DNA of 64,000 nucleotides. Source: Microbispora hainanensis. GTDB taxonomy: Bacteria > Actinomycetota > Actinomycetes > Streptosporangiales > Streptosporangiaceae. This document shows positions 1-7,666 of the stretch, in pieces. The number at the start of each line of letters is the position of its first letter. The first letter of the stretch is position 1. The DNA lies in assembly GCF_006874475.1 (NCBI RefSeq), contig NZ_VIRM01000027.1, positions 50,475 through 114,474 on the forward strand. Reading direction: 5' to 3'. The translations under genes and the position numbers were made by a program. The notes under the pieces were generated by a model. It did no database searches. It saw nothing but the letters and a program-made list of their open reading frames with translations, and was not told where the DNA came from.

Positions 1-1489
1 ATCCCTCCCCACCGACCCCGAAAACACCGACCCCGAAAACACCAACCCCGCCGCCGACAACACCGGCAACCCTGCGCCCGCCGAAGCTGACGACCTCGAC
101 ACTGCCGAGGCCGAGGCAGATGCCGGTGCGGAGAGCGCCGGCGACACCGGCGCCCCTGTGCCCGCCGAAGCCGACGACACCAGCGGCTACGCCCCCGACG
201 CCACCGGAAGCGCCGACGACCCCAGCAAGGCCGACGACGCCGTCCCCGGCGCGATGAGCGACTCCGGTGCTGAGTGCGCGCCCGACGCCCCGAGCGAGTT
301 CGATACTGCGGAGGCGGAGGCGGAGGCGGAGTCAGGTGCCGGTGCGGGGAGCGATGCCGATGCCGACGGAGCTGCGGACGCCGGTGCCACGAGCGGCGAT
401 GGCACCTGCGATATCGCAGAGGCCGATGTCAGTGGCGTGGGCACGGCCGAGGCCGACCTTGCCACCGGCCCTGTCACCGACTCCGCCCCTGCCCCTGGCC
501 CTGCCGATGTCATGGCCGGCCTCCGCGACGAGGAGTCTCGCGGCTGTGGAGTCGGTGAGTGCGGGGCCGGTGAGCGGCGGCCCGGGGAGTGCGTGCCGCG
601 CGACACCGCAAGCACCGCCTCCCCCGAGGGCGACCACGGCGAGGGCGACGAGACCGTGAACACCAGCTCTGCCGAGGGCGACGACACCGCGCCCGTAGAG
701 GGCGATGGCTGCATTCGCGGCGTGGCCCGGTCCGGAGCTACCTACGCCCGTCAGGGCGCGCCAGCATGGCCTGCTGGCGGTGGCGGGCATTCGGACACAG
801 CGTCTTCGGACACAGCGTCTTCGGGCGGGACGGCTTCGGACGCACCGCCATCACAGGCTTCGGGGGCGGCGCGGCCGGATCCTCCTCCCGAGGACCCCTC
901 CGCGCATCACACCCACGCCGGGCCTCGGCCTGCGGGGGACTGCCGGCATGGCCAGGGCACGCCGGGGACGTCGGAGGGGGCGTCATCGGGAGCAGCTCCG
1001 GGAGGGGCGCCGGGAGGGGCGGCAGGTACGCTTCCCGGGGCGTTCCTGGGGACGACGCTGGGAGCCTCGTTGGGAATGGTGCCGGGGTTGCTGCTGGCGA
1101 CCGGGCAGGTGCTGCCCGTCTCCAGCGTGCACCGCCTCGCCCGCACCAGCACGTTGGTGCGGATCGTCATGAACGCCGACGGGCAGGTGCTGGACATGGG
1201 CCGCAAGGTCCGCCTGGCCACTCCGGCGCAGCGGCGGGCGGTGTTCGCCCGGTATGCCACCTGCTGGATCGACGGCTGCCCGCTTCCGGCGACGATGTGC
1301 CAGATCGACCACGCCGACAACTGGAGCAGCGGCGGCCTCACCGACCTGAAGCTGCTGGGTCCGGCCTGCCAGTTCCACAACCGCGACCGCTACCAGCACC
1401 CCGAGCGCTACACCCGCCGCAAAGAAGGCATCGACCGCTGGGCCTTCACCTACCACCGACTGGGGAGAGCCCGGCGACTACGCGAGTGA
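1..1489 (+). CDS. HNH endonuclease, DUF222/13E12-like, 5' end outside window
   Basis: The reading frame is open from the first bases of the window, so the start lies upstream and only the C-terminal part is seen. The first ~330 residues are low-complexity Ala/Asp/Glu/Gly/Ser/Thr-rich sequence. The end (nt ~1200-1489) carries an HNH nuclease module with two Cys pairs, an IDHADNW block and a distal HN, as in actinobacterial DUF222-HNH proteins. These are multicopy proteins of unclear role, possibly linked to mobile DNA. The long acidic linker between DUF222 and HNH is common in the family but unusually expanded here, including 15-nt direct repeats near nt 793-822. Family assignment is firm; function is not known. 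Confidence 0.8.
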   Translation, partial: SLPTDPENTDPENTNPAADNTGNPAPAEADDLDTAEAEADAGAESAGDTGAPVPAEADDTSGYAPDATGSADDPSKADDAVPGAMSDSGAECAPDAPSEFDTAEAEAEAESGAGAGSDADADGAADAGATSGDGTCDIAEADVSGVGTAEADLATGPVTDSAPAPGPADVMAGLRDEESRGCGVGECGAGERRPGECVPRDTASTASPEGDHGEGDETVNTSSAEGDDTAPVEGDGCIRGVARSGATYARQGAPAWPAGGGGHSDTASSDTASSGGTASDAPPSQASGAARPDPPPEDPSAHHTHAGPRPAGDCRHGQGTPGTSEGASSGAAPGGAPGGAAGTLPGAFLGTTLGASLGMVPGLLLATGQVLPVSSVHRLARTSTLVRIVMNADGQVLDMGRKVRLATPAQRRAVFARYATCWIDGCPLPATMCQIDHADNWSSGGLTDLKLLGPACQFHNRDRYQHPERYTRRKEGIDRWAFTYHRLGRARRLRE

Positions 1490-1530
1490 GGGGAGGAACG
1501 GGTCGATCGCCGTGAACGACGGCGGTCGGC

Positions 1531-1583
1531 TGATGCGGTGATGCGGTGATGCGGTGCGGCGATGCGGCGATGCGGCGATGCGG
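1531..1583. repeat. Microsatellite of GATGCGGTG/GATGCGGC units
   Basis: Seven or so consecutive 8-9-nt units built on GATGCGG follow the HNH gene. They are not in an obvious gene. Such tracts expand by replication slippage. Confidence 0.7.
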
Positions 1584-1751
1584 GTGGTGGGGCGATGCGG
1601 TGGTGAGGTAGTGGGGTGGCGCGGTGGCGCGGCCGGTCACGCCGTCTGCTGGCGCCGGAGGTGGGCGCTGTGCTCGGCGAACTTGGGGAGCATGGCCGGT
1701 CGCGTGCCGGTGACCTCTGTCGGCGCGGCCCGGCGGACAGCGGTCCTTCAT

Positions 1752-1815
1752 GCAGCGTCACCCGATGACGCAGCGTCACCCGATGACGCAGCGTCACCCC
1801 GATGGCGCAGCGTCG
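1752..1815. repeat. 18-nt tandem repeat (GCAGCGTCACCCGATGAC), about 3.5 units
   Basis: Two perfect 18-nt units are followed by a third with small changes and a partial fourth. Within each unit GTCA and TGAC are inverted, so single-stranded units could fold. Confidence 0.75.
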
Positions 1816-1965
1816 CCCTGAGAGCCCAGCGTGCCTCGAGGATGCAGCGCAAAAAAGGCATCAGCAACCGCACAGCACATCGCACCAGCGGGAGAAGAGA
1901 GGCGAAGTGTGGGGTATGGGACGGATGCGTCGCTTGTGTACCAATACAAAGGCAGGTGTGGACGG

Positions 1966-2631
1966 ATGGGCGACAAGAGGGCAGGGAGAACCCGCATCGT
2001 GGCGGCGTCCGCCCGGCGGATGGCCGTCGCCGCGTTCCTCATCGTGATACCGAGCGTCGTGGCAGCGCATGAGGCGATGGCGGCGCCGGCCGCCGGCCAC
2101 GCCCCGCACGCGTTCGGCCAGAGTGGCCAGGGGAAGATGAGCGCGACCAAGATGAGTGCGGCCAAGAAGAGCGCGGCCAAGAAGAGCGCGGGCAAGAAGG
2201 GTAAGAAGGGCAAGGGCAAGAAGGGCAAGGGTCGCGGTAACGGTGGAGCCCGCCTGGACGCCCGTCTCGCCGGCTTCGAAGCTGGCGCTAACGAAGCTGG
2301 CGCTAACGGGGGTGGCGGTCATGGGGGTGGCGGTCGCGGCGGCGGCTTCGGTCACGGCGGAGGTGGCGGGGGCATGCAGCGCACGTCCGGCATGAACACC
2401 GCCAACGCCCCGACGATCAGCAGTCCGCCGTATCAGCTCAACACGGGCAAGCGCAACGTGCAGGCTCCCGCGGGCAACAGCGCCGTGGACTTCGCCGGCG
2501 TCCAGCAGGTGTCGAGCGTCAGCGTTTTCACCGACTCCCTCAGCGGCAACTGCAGGGGCGGGATGGAGAACTGCTCGATCAACCAGAACCTGCGGGCCGC
2601 GGAGGACAGAGGCGGCAGCATCGGCCACTAA
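1966..2631 (+). CDS. Secreted Lys-rich/Gly-His-rich small protein
   Basis: This 221-aa protein starts at an ATG with a purine-rich stretch upstream; the frame remains open further upstream but that part has no protein-like composition. The N-terminus is a signal peptide with basic residues, a hydrophobic core (AVAAFLIVIPSVVAA) and an Ala-rich end near residue 40. A Lys/Ser/Ala tract then a Lys/Gly tract follow (about residues 55-90), then a Gly/His tract (about 110-135), then a more ordinary C-terminus with two Cys (CRGGMENC). No family is recognised. The basic tract could bind cell-wall polymers or nucleic acid, which is inference from composition only. An 11-nt tandem repeat begins inside the last codons. 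Confidence 0.6.
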   Translation: MGDKRAGRTRIVAASARRMAVAAFLIVIPSVVAAHEAMAAPAAGHAPHAFGQSGQGKMSATKMSAAKKSAAKKSAGKKGKKGKGKKGKGRGNGGARLDARLAGFEAGANEAGANGGGGHGGGGRGGGFGHGGGGGGMQRTSGMNTANAPTISSPPYQLNTGKRNVQAPAGNSAVDFAGVQQVSSVSVFTDSLSGNCRGGMENCSINQNLRAAEDRGGSIGH

Positions 2632-2675
2632 TCGGCCACTAATCGGCCACTAAGCGGCCACTGACCGGCCACTGA
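2621..2675. repeat. 11-nt tandem repeat carrying stop codons, 5 units
   Basis: Units TCGGCCACTAA, TCGGCCACTAA, TCGGCCACTAA, GCGGCCACTGA and CCGGCCACTGA run from the end of the upstream gene into its 3' flank, with further degenerate GCCACTAA/GTCACTGA pieces after. The first unit provides the Gly-His-stop end of the coding sequence. Confidence 0.85.
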
Positions 2676-2700
2676 AGCCACTAAACCGGTCACTGACAGG

Positions 2701-2743
2701 AGACGGGCGCCTTCCGCGCGAAAATGGAAGACGCCCGTCTTTT
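2701..2743. terminator. Bidirectional intrinsic terminator between convergent genes
   Basis: AGACGGGCG pairs with CGCCCGTCT, and after one C/A mismatch CTTCC pairs with GGAAG, giving a ~15-bp stem with a 10-nt loop followed by TTTT on the + strand. It lies between the + strand secreted protein gene and the - strand gene ending at 2760. Confidence 0.85.
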
Positions 2744-2759
2744 CAACGATGCCCAGGGA

Positions 2760-3404
2760 TCAGAGTTCGCCGCTCTCGATCGCCTGCTTGAGGGCCTGCT
2801 GCAACTGCTGGTGCGAGGCGGTGCCGTTCGCGGCGACGAAGTCGATCAGCGAGGAGTCCGACTCGAAGGTGAGGTTCTCCGTGACGCGGGTCTTCCCGCC
2901 GGGCAGCGACTTGAAGTCGATCTTCTGGTGCGTGACCACGTTGGGCTCCGACCAGCTGTCGGTCTCGTAGTAGAACCCGGTCGGGTGGAGCCGCTGCTGC
3001 GCGTGGGTCTTGCTGACCACAATCGTGCCCTCGTACGGGATCTCTTCGATCGCGGTGAGGTTGCGGTAGGTCGTGGAGCCCTGCTTGCACTCCTTGTGCG
3101 TGATGACCCGCTTCAGGAACGGGTTCTTGCCGATGTGGTTGTTGAAGTTCGAGTACTTGTAGAAGGTCAGCGGCATCGGCGAGTCGATGTCGACCGAGAT
3201 GCTGTTCGTGACCTGGCTCCGGCCCGAGTCGGGCGCGGGCGGTGTGGTGTCGGTGAAGTGGTAGGTGTCCCAGGCGGTCTGCCACTCGGCGGCGATTTGG
3301 GCGTCGCTCTCGGGCGTGTCGGCGTTCGCGGGAGCGGACAGAGCGGTGAGGACGACGGCGGCGGCGAACGTCTGGGCCGCGGCCACTCGGAGGATCTTTC
3401 TCAC
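2760..3404 (-). CDS. Secreted SRPBCC-fold-like protein
   Basis: This 214-aa protein has a clear signal peptide: basic start, hydrophobic core to about residue 22, and a likely cleavage after ANA near residue 28. The mature part alternates strands and ends in a long helix (about residues 190-212), with a late GGKTRVTENLTF block typical of START/SRPBCC (polyketide-cyclase-like) lipid- or ligand-binding proteins. There is a single Cys in the mature part. It is monocistronic and convergent with the secreted protein upstream. The SRPBCC assignment is a fold-level guess from the pattern; the ligand is unknown. Confidence 0.65.
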   Translation of the reverse strand: MRKILRVAAAQTFAAAVVLTALSAPANADTPESDAQIAAEWQTAWDTYHFTDTTPPAPDSGRSQVTNSISVDIDSPMPLTFYKYSNFNNHIGKNPFLKRVITHKECKQGSTTYRNLTAIEEIPYEGTIVVSKTHAQQRLHPTGFYYETDSWSEPNVVTHQKIDFKSLPGGKTRVTENLTFESDSSLIDFVAANGTASHQQLQQALKQAIESGEL

Positions 3405-3462
3405 GTGTACCTCGGAAAGAGGAGAAATGGTACGAGTGATCTTCTACCGCAACCGCAACCTG

Positions 3463-4353
3463 TTACAGAAGAGGCGATGCCGAATCGGCCGCGGCCCGCA
3501 CGAACTCCCGTACACGCGCGCTCGTGTTGGTCGCCTGCCACACCGGTCCGCGCTCGATCGGCGGCGCGTTCCGGATGGGCACGTACGCGACGTCGGGTCG
3601 CGGATAGTACGTGCGGCTGTGCTCGCCCACCGGCAGCACGCCCTTGCCCATCGCGACGAGGGACAGCATCTCCGAGAACGTGCCGCCCGCCGGTCCCTGG
3701 GGCACGGGGCGGCCTGACGGGGTGTGGGTGGGCGTGCGGTCGCGCTTGAACTCGGCGGAGGTGACCGAGGGGTACTGCACCACGGGGTGGTCGCCGAGGA
3801 CCTCCAGGGACACCGATTCCTCGCGGGCCAGCGGATGCCCGGCCGCCACGGCCAGCACGCGGGGCTCCCGCAGCAGGACCGGCCCGCGGGCCATGCCGTC
3901 GAAGGGATAGGAGGCGATGAGGACGTCCACCGAGCCGTCGACCAGGCTCGCCCGCGAGTTGGACAGCTGCACCTCCTGGACCTCCACCTCGCAGTCCGGA
4001 TGGCGCTCGCTGAACAGGGCGACGGCCCGCAGCAGCACCGGCGCCGTCCACTCGCCGAGGAAGGCCACGCGAAGCCGGCCGGTGACCTTGCGGCCCGCCT
4101 CGACGGCCCGGCGTACGGCGGCCTGCATCTGGGCGGCCAGGGGCGCCAGGTCGTCGGCGAACCGCCGCCCGATCGGCGTGAGGCGGACGACGCGGCTCGT
4201 GCGCTCGAACAGCGGCGCGCCGATGCGCCGCTCCAGCTTCTTGATCACATGGCTGACCCGGCCGGTCGTGACCCCCAGGCGCTCGGCCGTACGGCCGAAG
4301 TGCAGTTCCTCGGCCAGCGTCAGGAAGGTCTCGATCTCGTGCCGTTCGAGCAT
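3463..4353 (-). CDS. LysR-family transcriptional regulator
   Basis: This 296-aa protein begins MLERHEIETFLTLAEELHFG, the standard LysR N-terminal winged helix-turn-helix (about residues 1-60), followed by a linker helix and a periplasmic-binding-protein-like effector domain (about 90-290). The ATG at 4353 fits family starts; the frame stays open upstream but that sequence is not LysR-like. It is divergent from the glyoxalase-fold gene at 4440, the usual LysR-target layout, with a perfect inverted repeat between them. The likely role is ligand-dependent control of the divergent gene and autorepression. The effector is unknown. Confidence 0.88.
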   Translation of the reverse strand: MLERHEIETFLTLAEELHFGRTAERLGVTTGRVSHVIKKLERRIGAPLFERTSRVVRLTPIGRRFADDLAPLAAQMQAAVRRAVEAGRKVTGRLRVAFLGEWTAPVLLRAVALFSERHPDCEVEVQEVQLSNSRASLVDGSVDVLIASYPFDGMARGPVLLREPRVLAVAAGHPLAREESVSLEVLGDHPVVQYPSVTSAEFKRDRTPTHTPSGRPVPQGPAGGTFSEMLSLVAMGKGVLPVGEHSRTYYPRPDVAYVPIRNAPPIERGPVWQATNTSARVREFVRAAADSASPLL

Positions 4354-4361
4354 GTGGGGTC

Positions 4362-4388
4362 CGATCGTTGAAGATGAGTCAACGATCG
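4362..4388. promoter_or_regulatory. Perfect 10-bp inverted repeat, candidate LysR operator
   Basis: CGATCGTTGA, a 7-nt spacer, then TCAACGATCG lies 8 bp upstream of the lysR start codon and 51 bp before the divergent gene. A third half-site-like ATCGTTGGA occurs near 4428-4436, next to the divergent start. This is the arrangement expected for a LysR recognition and activation site. Confidence 0.7.
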
Positions 4389-4439
4389 TAGCGTGATCAG
4401 GGCTTGGTGCCGGCCGCCGCGACGAGCATCGTTGGATCC

Positions 4440-4901
4440 ATGAGCACAACGAACATGCGGGTCAAGGGTTTCGATCATCTGGTGCTGACCGTGGCGGACG
4501 TCGAGCGGTCGCTGACGTTCTACTGCGACGTCCTCGGCCTGGAACCGGTGCGGGTCGACGAGTGGCGGGCCGGGAAGGTGCCGTTCCCCTCTGTGCGGGT
4601 GTCGCCGGACACCATCATCGACCTGCTGCGCGGCGAGCGGGGTGAGCCGAACGTCGACCACTTCTGCCTGGTCGTCGAGCCGCTGGACTGGCAGGAGGTC
4701 ATCGACTCCGGCGTCTTCACCGTCATCGACGGACCCGGCCCCCGGTTCGGTGCCCGCGGCGTCGCCACCTCGGTGTACGTGAAGGATCCCGACGGCAATG
4801 TCATCGAACTGCGCTGGTATCCCCAGGACAGGGAGCAGGACAGGGAGCAGGACGGGGAGCAGGACAAGGAGCAGGACAAGGAGCAGGACAAGGAGGAATG
4901 A
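4440..4901 (+). CDS. VOC-superfamily (glyoxalase/dioxygenase-fold) protein with repetitive C-tail
   Basis: This 153-aa protein has the VOC beta-alpha-beta-beta-beta module: GFDHLVLTVADVERSLTFY at residues ~8-26 with the first metal-ligand His, a central HFCLVVE strand with another His, and DPDGNVIELRWYP with the C-terminal Glu ligand. Such proteins act as glyoxalases, extradiol dioxygenases or antibiotic-binding proteins. Residues ~129-152 are six QD(R/G/K)E tetrapeptides encoded by a 12-nt repeat and probably lie outside the fold. It is divergent from lysR and likely its target. The substrate is unknown. Confidence 0.85.
   Translation: MSTTNMRVKGFDHLVLTVADVERSLTFYCDVLGLEPVRVDEWRAGKVPFPSVRVSPDTIIDLLRGERGEPNVDHFCLVVEPLDWQEVIDSGVFTVIDGPGPRFGARGVATSVYVKDPDGNVIELRWYPQDREQDREQDGEQDKEQDKEQDKEE
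4824..4895. repeat. In-frame 12-nt minisatellite, 6 units (QDxE)
   Basis: Six tandem CAGGAC(A/G)(A/G)GGAG units encode the C-terminal tail of the VOC protein. Unit length is a multiple of three, so copy-number change would not break the frame. Confidence 0.9.
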
Positions 4902-4991
4902 GAGTTCGGTCGCAACGGTGCGGCGCCGGGGCCCCGGCCGTCCGAACGCGGTAGATCCGGGTGAGGACGGCCGGAAGAAGGGCGGGCACCG

Positions 4992-6179
4992 ATGGCGGGG
5001 GCGGACAACACGGCGGACAACAGGGCGGACAACAGGGCGGACAACAGGGCGGACAACAGGGCGGACAACAGGGCGAACAGCGGGACGGACAAGCGCGCCG
5101 ACCTGGTGCTGGAGGGCGGTGGCGTCAAGGGCGTGGGCCTGGTCGGCGCGCTGCACGAGCTGCACGCCGCCGGCTACCGGTTCGGACGGGCCGCGGGCAC
5201 CCGCGTCGTCGGCACCTCCGCGGGAGCGGTGGTGGGTGCGCTGGCCGCGGCCGGGATGCGGCCGGAGCGCATGCGCGAGCTCCTGTTCGGCGTCGACTAT
5301 CGCAGGTTCAGGGACGCGTCCGCCGTGGAACGCGTCCCGCTGGTCGGCAGAGGGTTCTCGCTGCTGTCCCTGCTGTTCGAACGGGGTGTGTTCGAGGGCG
5401 ACTACCTGCGGGAGTGGCTGGGCAACGAGCTGGCCGGCCTGGGCGTCGAGACGTTCGACGACCTGGCGCTCGACGACCCGGCGCCCTGGATGGGCGAAGA
5501 CCAGCGCTACAGCCTGGTGGTGACGGCCACGGACGTCACCCTGGGCCGGCTGGTGCGCCTGCCGTGGGACTACCGGAGCGTCTACGGCGTGGCGGAGCCG
5601 GGCAGGCAGCGGGTGGCCGACGCGGTCCGCGCCTCGATGTCGATCCCCTTCTTCTTCGAGCCCGTCACGATCACCAATCCCGGCACGGGGCTGGTCTCGA
5701 CCCTGGTGGACGGCGGGGTGCTGTCCAACTTTCCCATCGACACGCTCGACCGGACCGACGGGGAGCAGCCGCGCTGGCCGACGTTCGGGGTCAAACTGCT
5801 CCCCGCGTTCCGGGAGGACACGCTCAGGCTGCCGCTCGCCGGGGCTCCCCACCTGCCCGCGCTGCGGCTGCTGGCGTCGCTGGTCGGGACCGCGATCGTC
5901 GGCCACGACCAGACCTATCTGGACCAGCCCTGGGTCAGGGCCCGCACCATCCAGGTCGACACCGAACGCGTGGGGGTGGTCGACTTCGACCTCGACGAAC
6001 GGCAGAAGCTCCACCTCTACCTCAACGGCCGGACGGCCGGGGCGGCCTTCCTGTCCACCTGGAACTGGGACGACTACCGCGCCCGCTTCCGTCCCCCGGC
6101 GAGAACCGGTGGGCGGAAAACCAGTGGGCGGAAAACCGGTGGCAGGGCCGAGACGGCCGGGAGTCTACTTGGCCCATGA
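4992..6179 (+). CDS. Patatin-like phospholipase/acyl hydrolase
   Basis: This 395-aa protein has the patatin catalytic set: oxyanion loop GGGVKG (about residue 43), nucleophile motif GTSAG (Ser about residue 76) and catalytic DGG (VDGGVLSNFP, about residue 242). It would cleave acyl esters of phospholipids or neutral lipids through a Ser-Asp dyad. No signal peptide is seen, so it is probably cytosolic. Residues ~4-32 are a tandem (N)RAD tetrapeptide encoded by a 12-nt repeat, and the C-terminus has short GGRKT repeats. The stop overlaps the next start (ATGA), implying co-translation with the reductase-like gene. Confidence 0.85.
   Translation: MAGADNTADNRADNRADNRADNRADNRANSGTDKRADLVLEGGGVKGVGLVGALHELHAAGYRFGRAAGTRVVGTSAGAVVGALAAAGMRPERMRELLFGVDYRRFRDASAVERVPLVGRGFSLLSLLFERGVFEGDYLREWLGNELAGLGVETFDDLALDDPAPWMGEDQRYSLVVTATDVTLGRLVRLPWDYRSVYGVAEPGRQRVADAVRASMSIPFFFEPVTITNPGTGLVSTLVDGGVLSNFPIDTLDRTDGEQPRWPTFGVKLLPAFREDTLRLPLAGAPHLPALRLLASLVGTAIVGHDQTYLDQPWVRARTIQVDTERVGVVDFDLDERQKLHLYLNGRTAGAAFLSTWNWDDYRARFRPPARTGGRKTSGRKTGGRAETAGSLLGP
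5001..5084. repeat. In-frame 12-nt minisatellite, about 7 units (NRAD)
   Basis: Tandem GCGGACAACAGG units encode the N-terminal tail of the patatin-like protein. It lies about 100 bp from the 12-nt repeat ending the previous gene, but the unit sequence differs. Confidence 0.9.
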
Positions 6180-6940
6180 TCGTTATCTCGGCCGCCTCCG
6201 GCGCGCTCGGCCGTCTTGTCATCGAGTCCCTACGCACCCGTACGGAGGTGGTGGCCGCGGTGCGCGACCCCGGGCGCGCACCCGAGGGCGTGCCGGCACG
6301 CCGTGGTGACTACGACGACCCGGCGAGCCTGCGCGAGGCGTTCGACGGGGCCGCCCGTCTCCTCCTGATCTCCTCTCCCGAACTCGACACTCCCCGCAGG
6401 ATCCGGCAGCACCTGAACGCGGTGACCGCAGCCAAGGAGGCCGGCGTCGGCGCGGTCGTCTTCACCAGCTTCCTGGGAGCCGGTGCCGGCGCGACCGGCA
6501 TGACGGAGGCCTATCACGCCACCGAGCAGGCCCTGATCGGCAGCGGCCTGCCGTACACGTTCCTGCGCCACCCCTTCTACAGCGACGCGTTCGTCCCGCG
6601 GGTGGTCGACGGCGAGATCACCGGCAGCGCGGGCGGCCGCGGGCTGAACACGGCGTTCCGGTCGGATCTCGCCGAGGCGGCGGCCAACGTGCTGACCGGT
6701 GAGGGGCATCTGGGCCGGGCGTACGACTTCACGGGGCCGCTGTGGAGCCACCCCGAGGTGGCCGAGGAGCTCGGCGTGCCCTACCGCGAGGTGCCCGACG
6801 CCGGACCGGGCCCGATGAGCTGGATCAACGCGCAGATACGCGCGGGGCTGCTGGAGCAGCAGACCGACGATCTCGAACGGGTGCTCGGCCGGCCCCCCGT
6901 CACCGTCGCCTCCCATATCCGAAGCATTGCGTTGTCTTGA
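6176..6940 (+). CDS. NmrA-like NAD(P)H-binding reductase family protein
   Basis: This 254-aa protein starts MIVISAASGALG, a Rossmann-fold dinucleotide-binding motif of the NmrA/QorB (atypical SDR) type. A DYDDPASL segment, a LLLISSPE strand and a YHATEQALIGSGLPYTFLRH block match QorB-like quinone reductases and redox-sensing homologues. The atypical SDRs often lack the YxxxK catalytic pair, and no clear one is seen. The ATG overlaps the stop of the lipase gene. It may reduce quinones or act as a sensor; no direct substrate evidence exists. Confidence 0.8.
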   Translation: MIVISAASGALGRLVIESLRTRTEVVAAVRDPGRAPEGVPARRGDYDDPASLREAFDGAARLLLISSPELDTPRRIRQHLNAVTAAKEAGVGAVVFTSFLGAGAGATGMTEAYHATEQALIGSGLPYTFLRHPFYSDAFVPRVVDGEITGSAGGRGLNTAFRSDLAEAAANVLTGEGHLGRAYDFTGPLWSHPEVAEELGVPYREVPDAGPGPMSWINAQIRAGLLEQQTDDLERVLGRPPVTVASHIRSIALS

Positions 6941-6942
6941 CA
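6937..6942 (+). promoter_or_regulatory. Possible -35 element (TTGACA) before the reductase gene
   Basis: A perfect TTGACA overlaps the end of the previous gene and is followed by an AT-rich patch unusual for this genome. No good -10 hexamer is seen at 17-18 nt, so this is only a candidate. Confidence 0.3.
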
Positions 6943-7008
6943 ATTTTATTTTTCGGTGCGACCGTGGGAACCACGACGGAGCCGACAACGGCGCCGGCAG
7001 GCAAACGG

Positions 7009-7050
7009 CAGACACGCGGAAGACACGCGGAAGACACGCGGAAGACACAG
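7009..7050. repeat. 11-nt tandem repeat (AGACACGCGGA), 3-4 units
   Basis: The units lie in the 5' untranslated part just before the ribosome-binding site of the next gene and could alter leader length if copy number varies. Confidence 0.75.
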
Positions 7051-7062
7051 AGGAGCAGCGCC

Positions 7063-7653
7063 ATGCGCATCGTGGTCATCGAGTTCATGAGCCTGGACGG
7101 CGTCGTACAGGCGCCGGGCGGTCCCGAGGAGGACACCGACGGCGGCTTCGCGCACGGCGGCTGGACACACCCGTTCTTCGACCCGGAGACCGTCGGCGGC
7201 GCCTTCGACGCCACGGTGAGCAAGGCGGAGGGGCTGCTCTACGGCCGTCGGACCTGGCAGAACATGGCCGCCGCCTGGCCCGGGCGGGCCGGTGACCCGT
7301 TCGCCGACAAGATGAACGCAATGCCGAAATACGTGGTGTCCGACACCCTGGGCGACGACGAGATGACCTGGAACACCACGCGAATCCCCGGCGACACCGC
7401 CGTCGCCCGCATCCGCGAACTGCGGGACACGGGCGACGGTGACCTGGTCGTCATGGGGAGCCCGAGCCTCGTGCGCACCCTCCTGCACGAGGACCTGGTC
7501 GACGAGCTCCGGCTGATCGTCTCGCCGGTGCTCCTCGGCGGCGGAAAGACGATCTTCCCGAACGGCGGCCTGCGGCGCAGGTTCGAACTCGTCTCCGCGG
7601 CCACCGGCGGCACCGGCGTGCAGGTGTGCACCTACCGCCGGGCCGTCGAGTGA
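7063..7653 (+). CDS. RibD C-terminal/DHFR-like reductase family protein
   Basis: This 196-aa protein begins MRIVVIEFMSLDGVVQAPGG, the signature start of the stand-alone RibD_C (dihydrofolate-reductase-like) family. It also has LLYGRRTWQNM, a GDLVVMGSPSLVRTLL cofactor-binding segment and an LLGGGKTIFP end motif. The start is set by AGGAG seven bases upstream of ATG. Members are NADPH-dependent reductases of mostly unknown substrate, widespread in actinomycetes. It is convergent with the LacI gene, leaving 13 bp between stops. Confidence 0.88.
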   Translation: MRIVVIEFMSLDGVVQAPGGPEEDTDGGFAHGGWTHPFFDPETVGGAFDATVSKAEGLLYGRRTWQNMAAAWPGRAGDPFADKMNAMPKYVVSDTLGDDEMTWNTTRIPGDTAVARIRELRDTGDGDLVVMGSPSLVRTLLHEDLVDELRLIVSPVLLGGGKTIFPNGGLRRRFELVSAATGGTGVQVCTYRRAVE

Positions 7654-7666
7654 ATGCCGGAATCCT

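Larger units (their letters stand above)
1490..1965. other. Intergenic region with two short tandem-repeat tracts
   Basis: No convincing gene is seen in this ~475-bp stretch; the reading frames in it have skewed composition and no domain. It holds a GATGCGG(T/C)-type microsatellite (about nt 1531-1583) and an 18-nt tandem repeat (about nt 1752-1815). A promoter for the downstream secreted protein should lie in its right part, but no clear -35/-10 pair was identified. Confidence 0.6.

Noticed and set aside
267..1515. Several long overlapping frames on both strands of the HNH gene
   Set aside because: They arise from the very high GC content; only one frame has HNH motifs.
4812..5085. CRISPR-like repeat array
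   Set aside because: The repeats are direct 12-nt units with no spacers and lie inside coding sequence.
4961..6175. Long + strand frame fused in front of the NmrA-like protein
   Set aside because: It is Arg/Gly-rich sequence in an alternative frame of the patatin-like gene.
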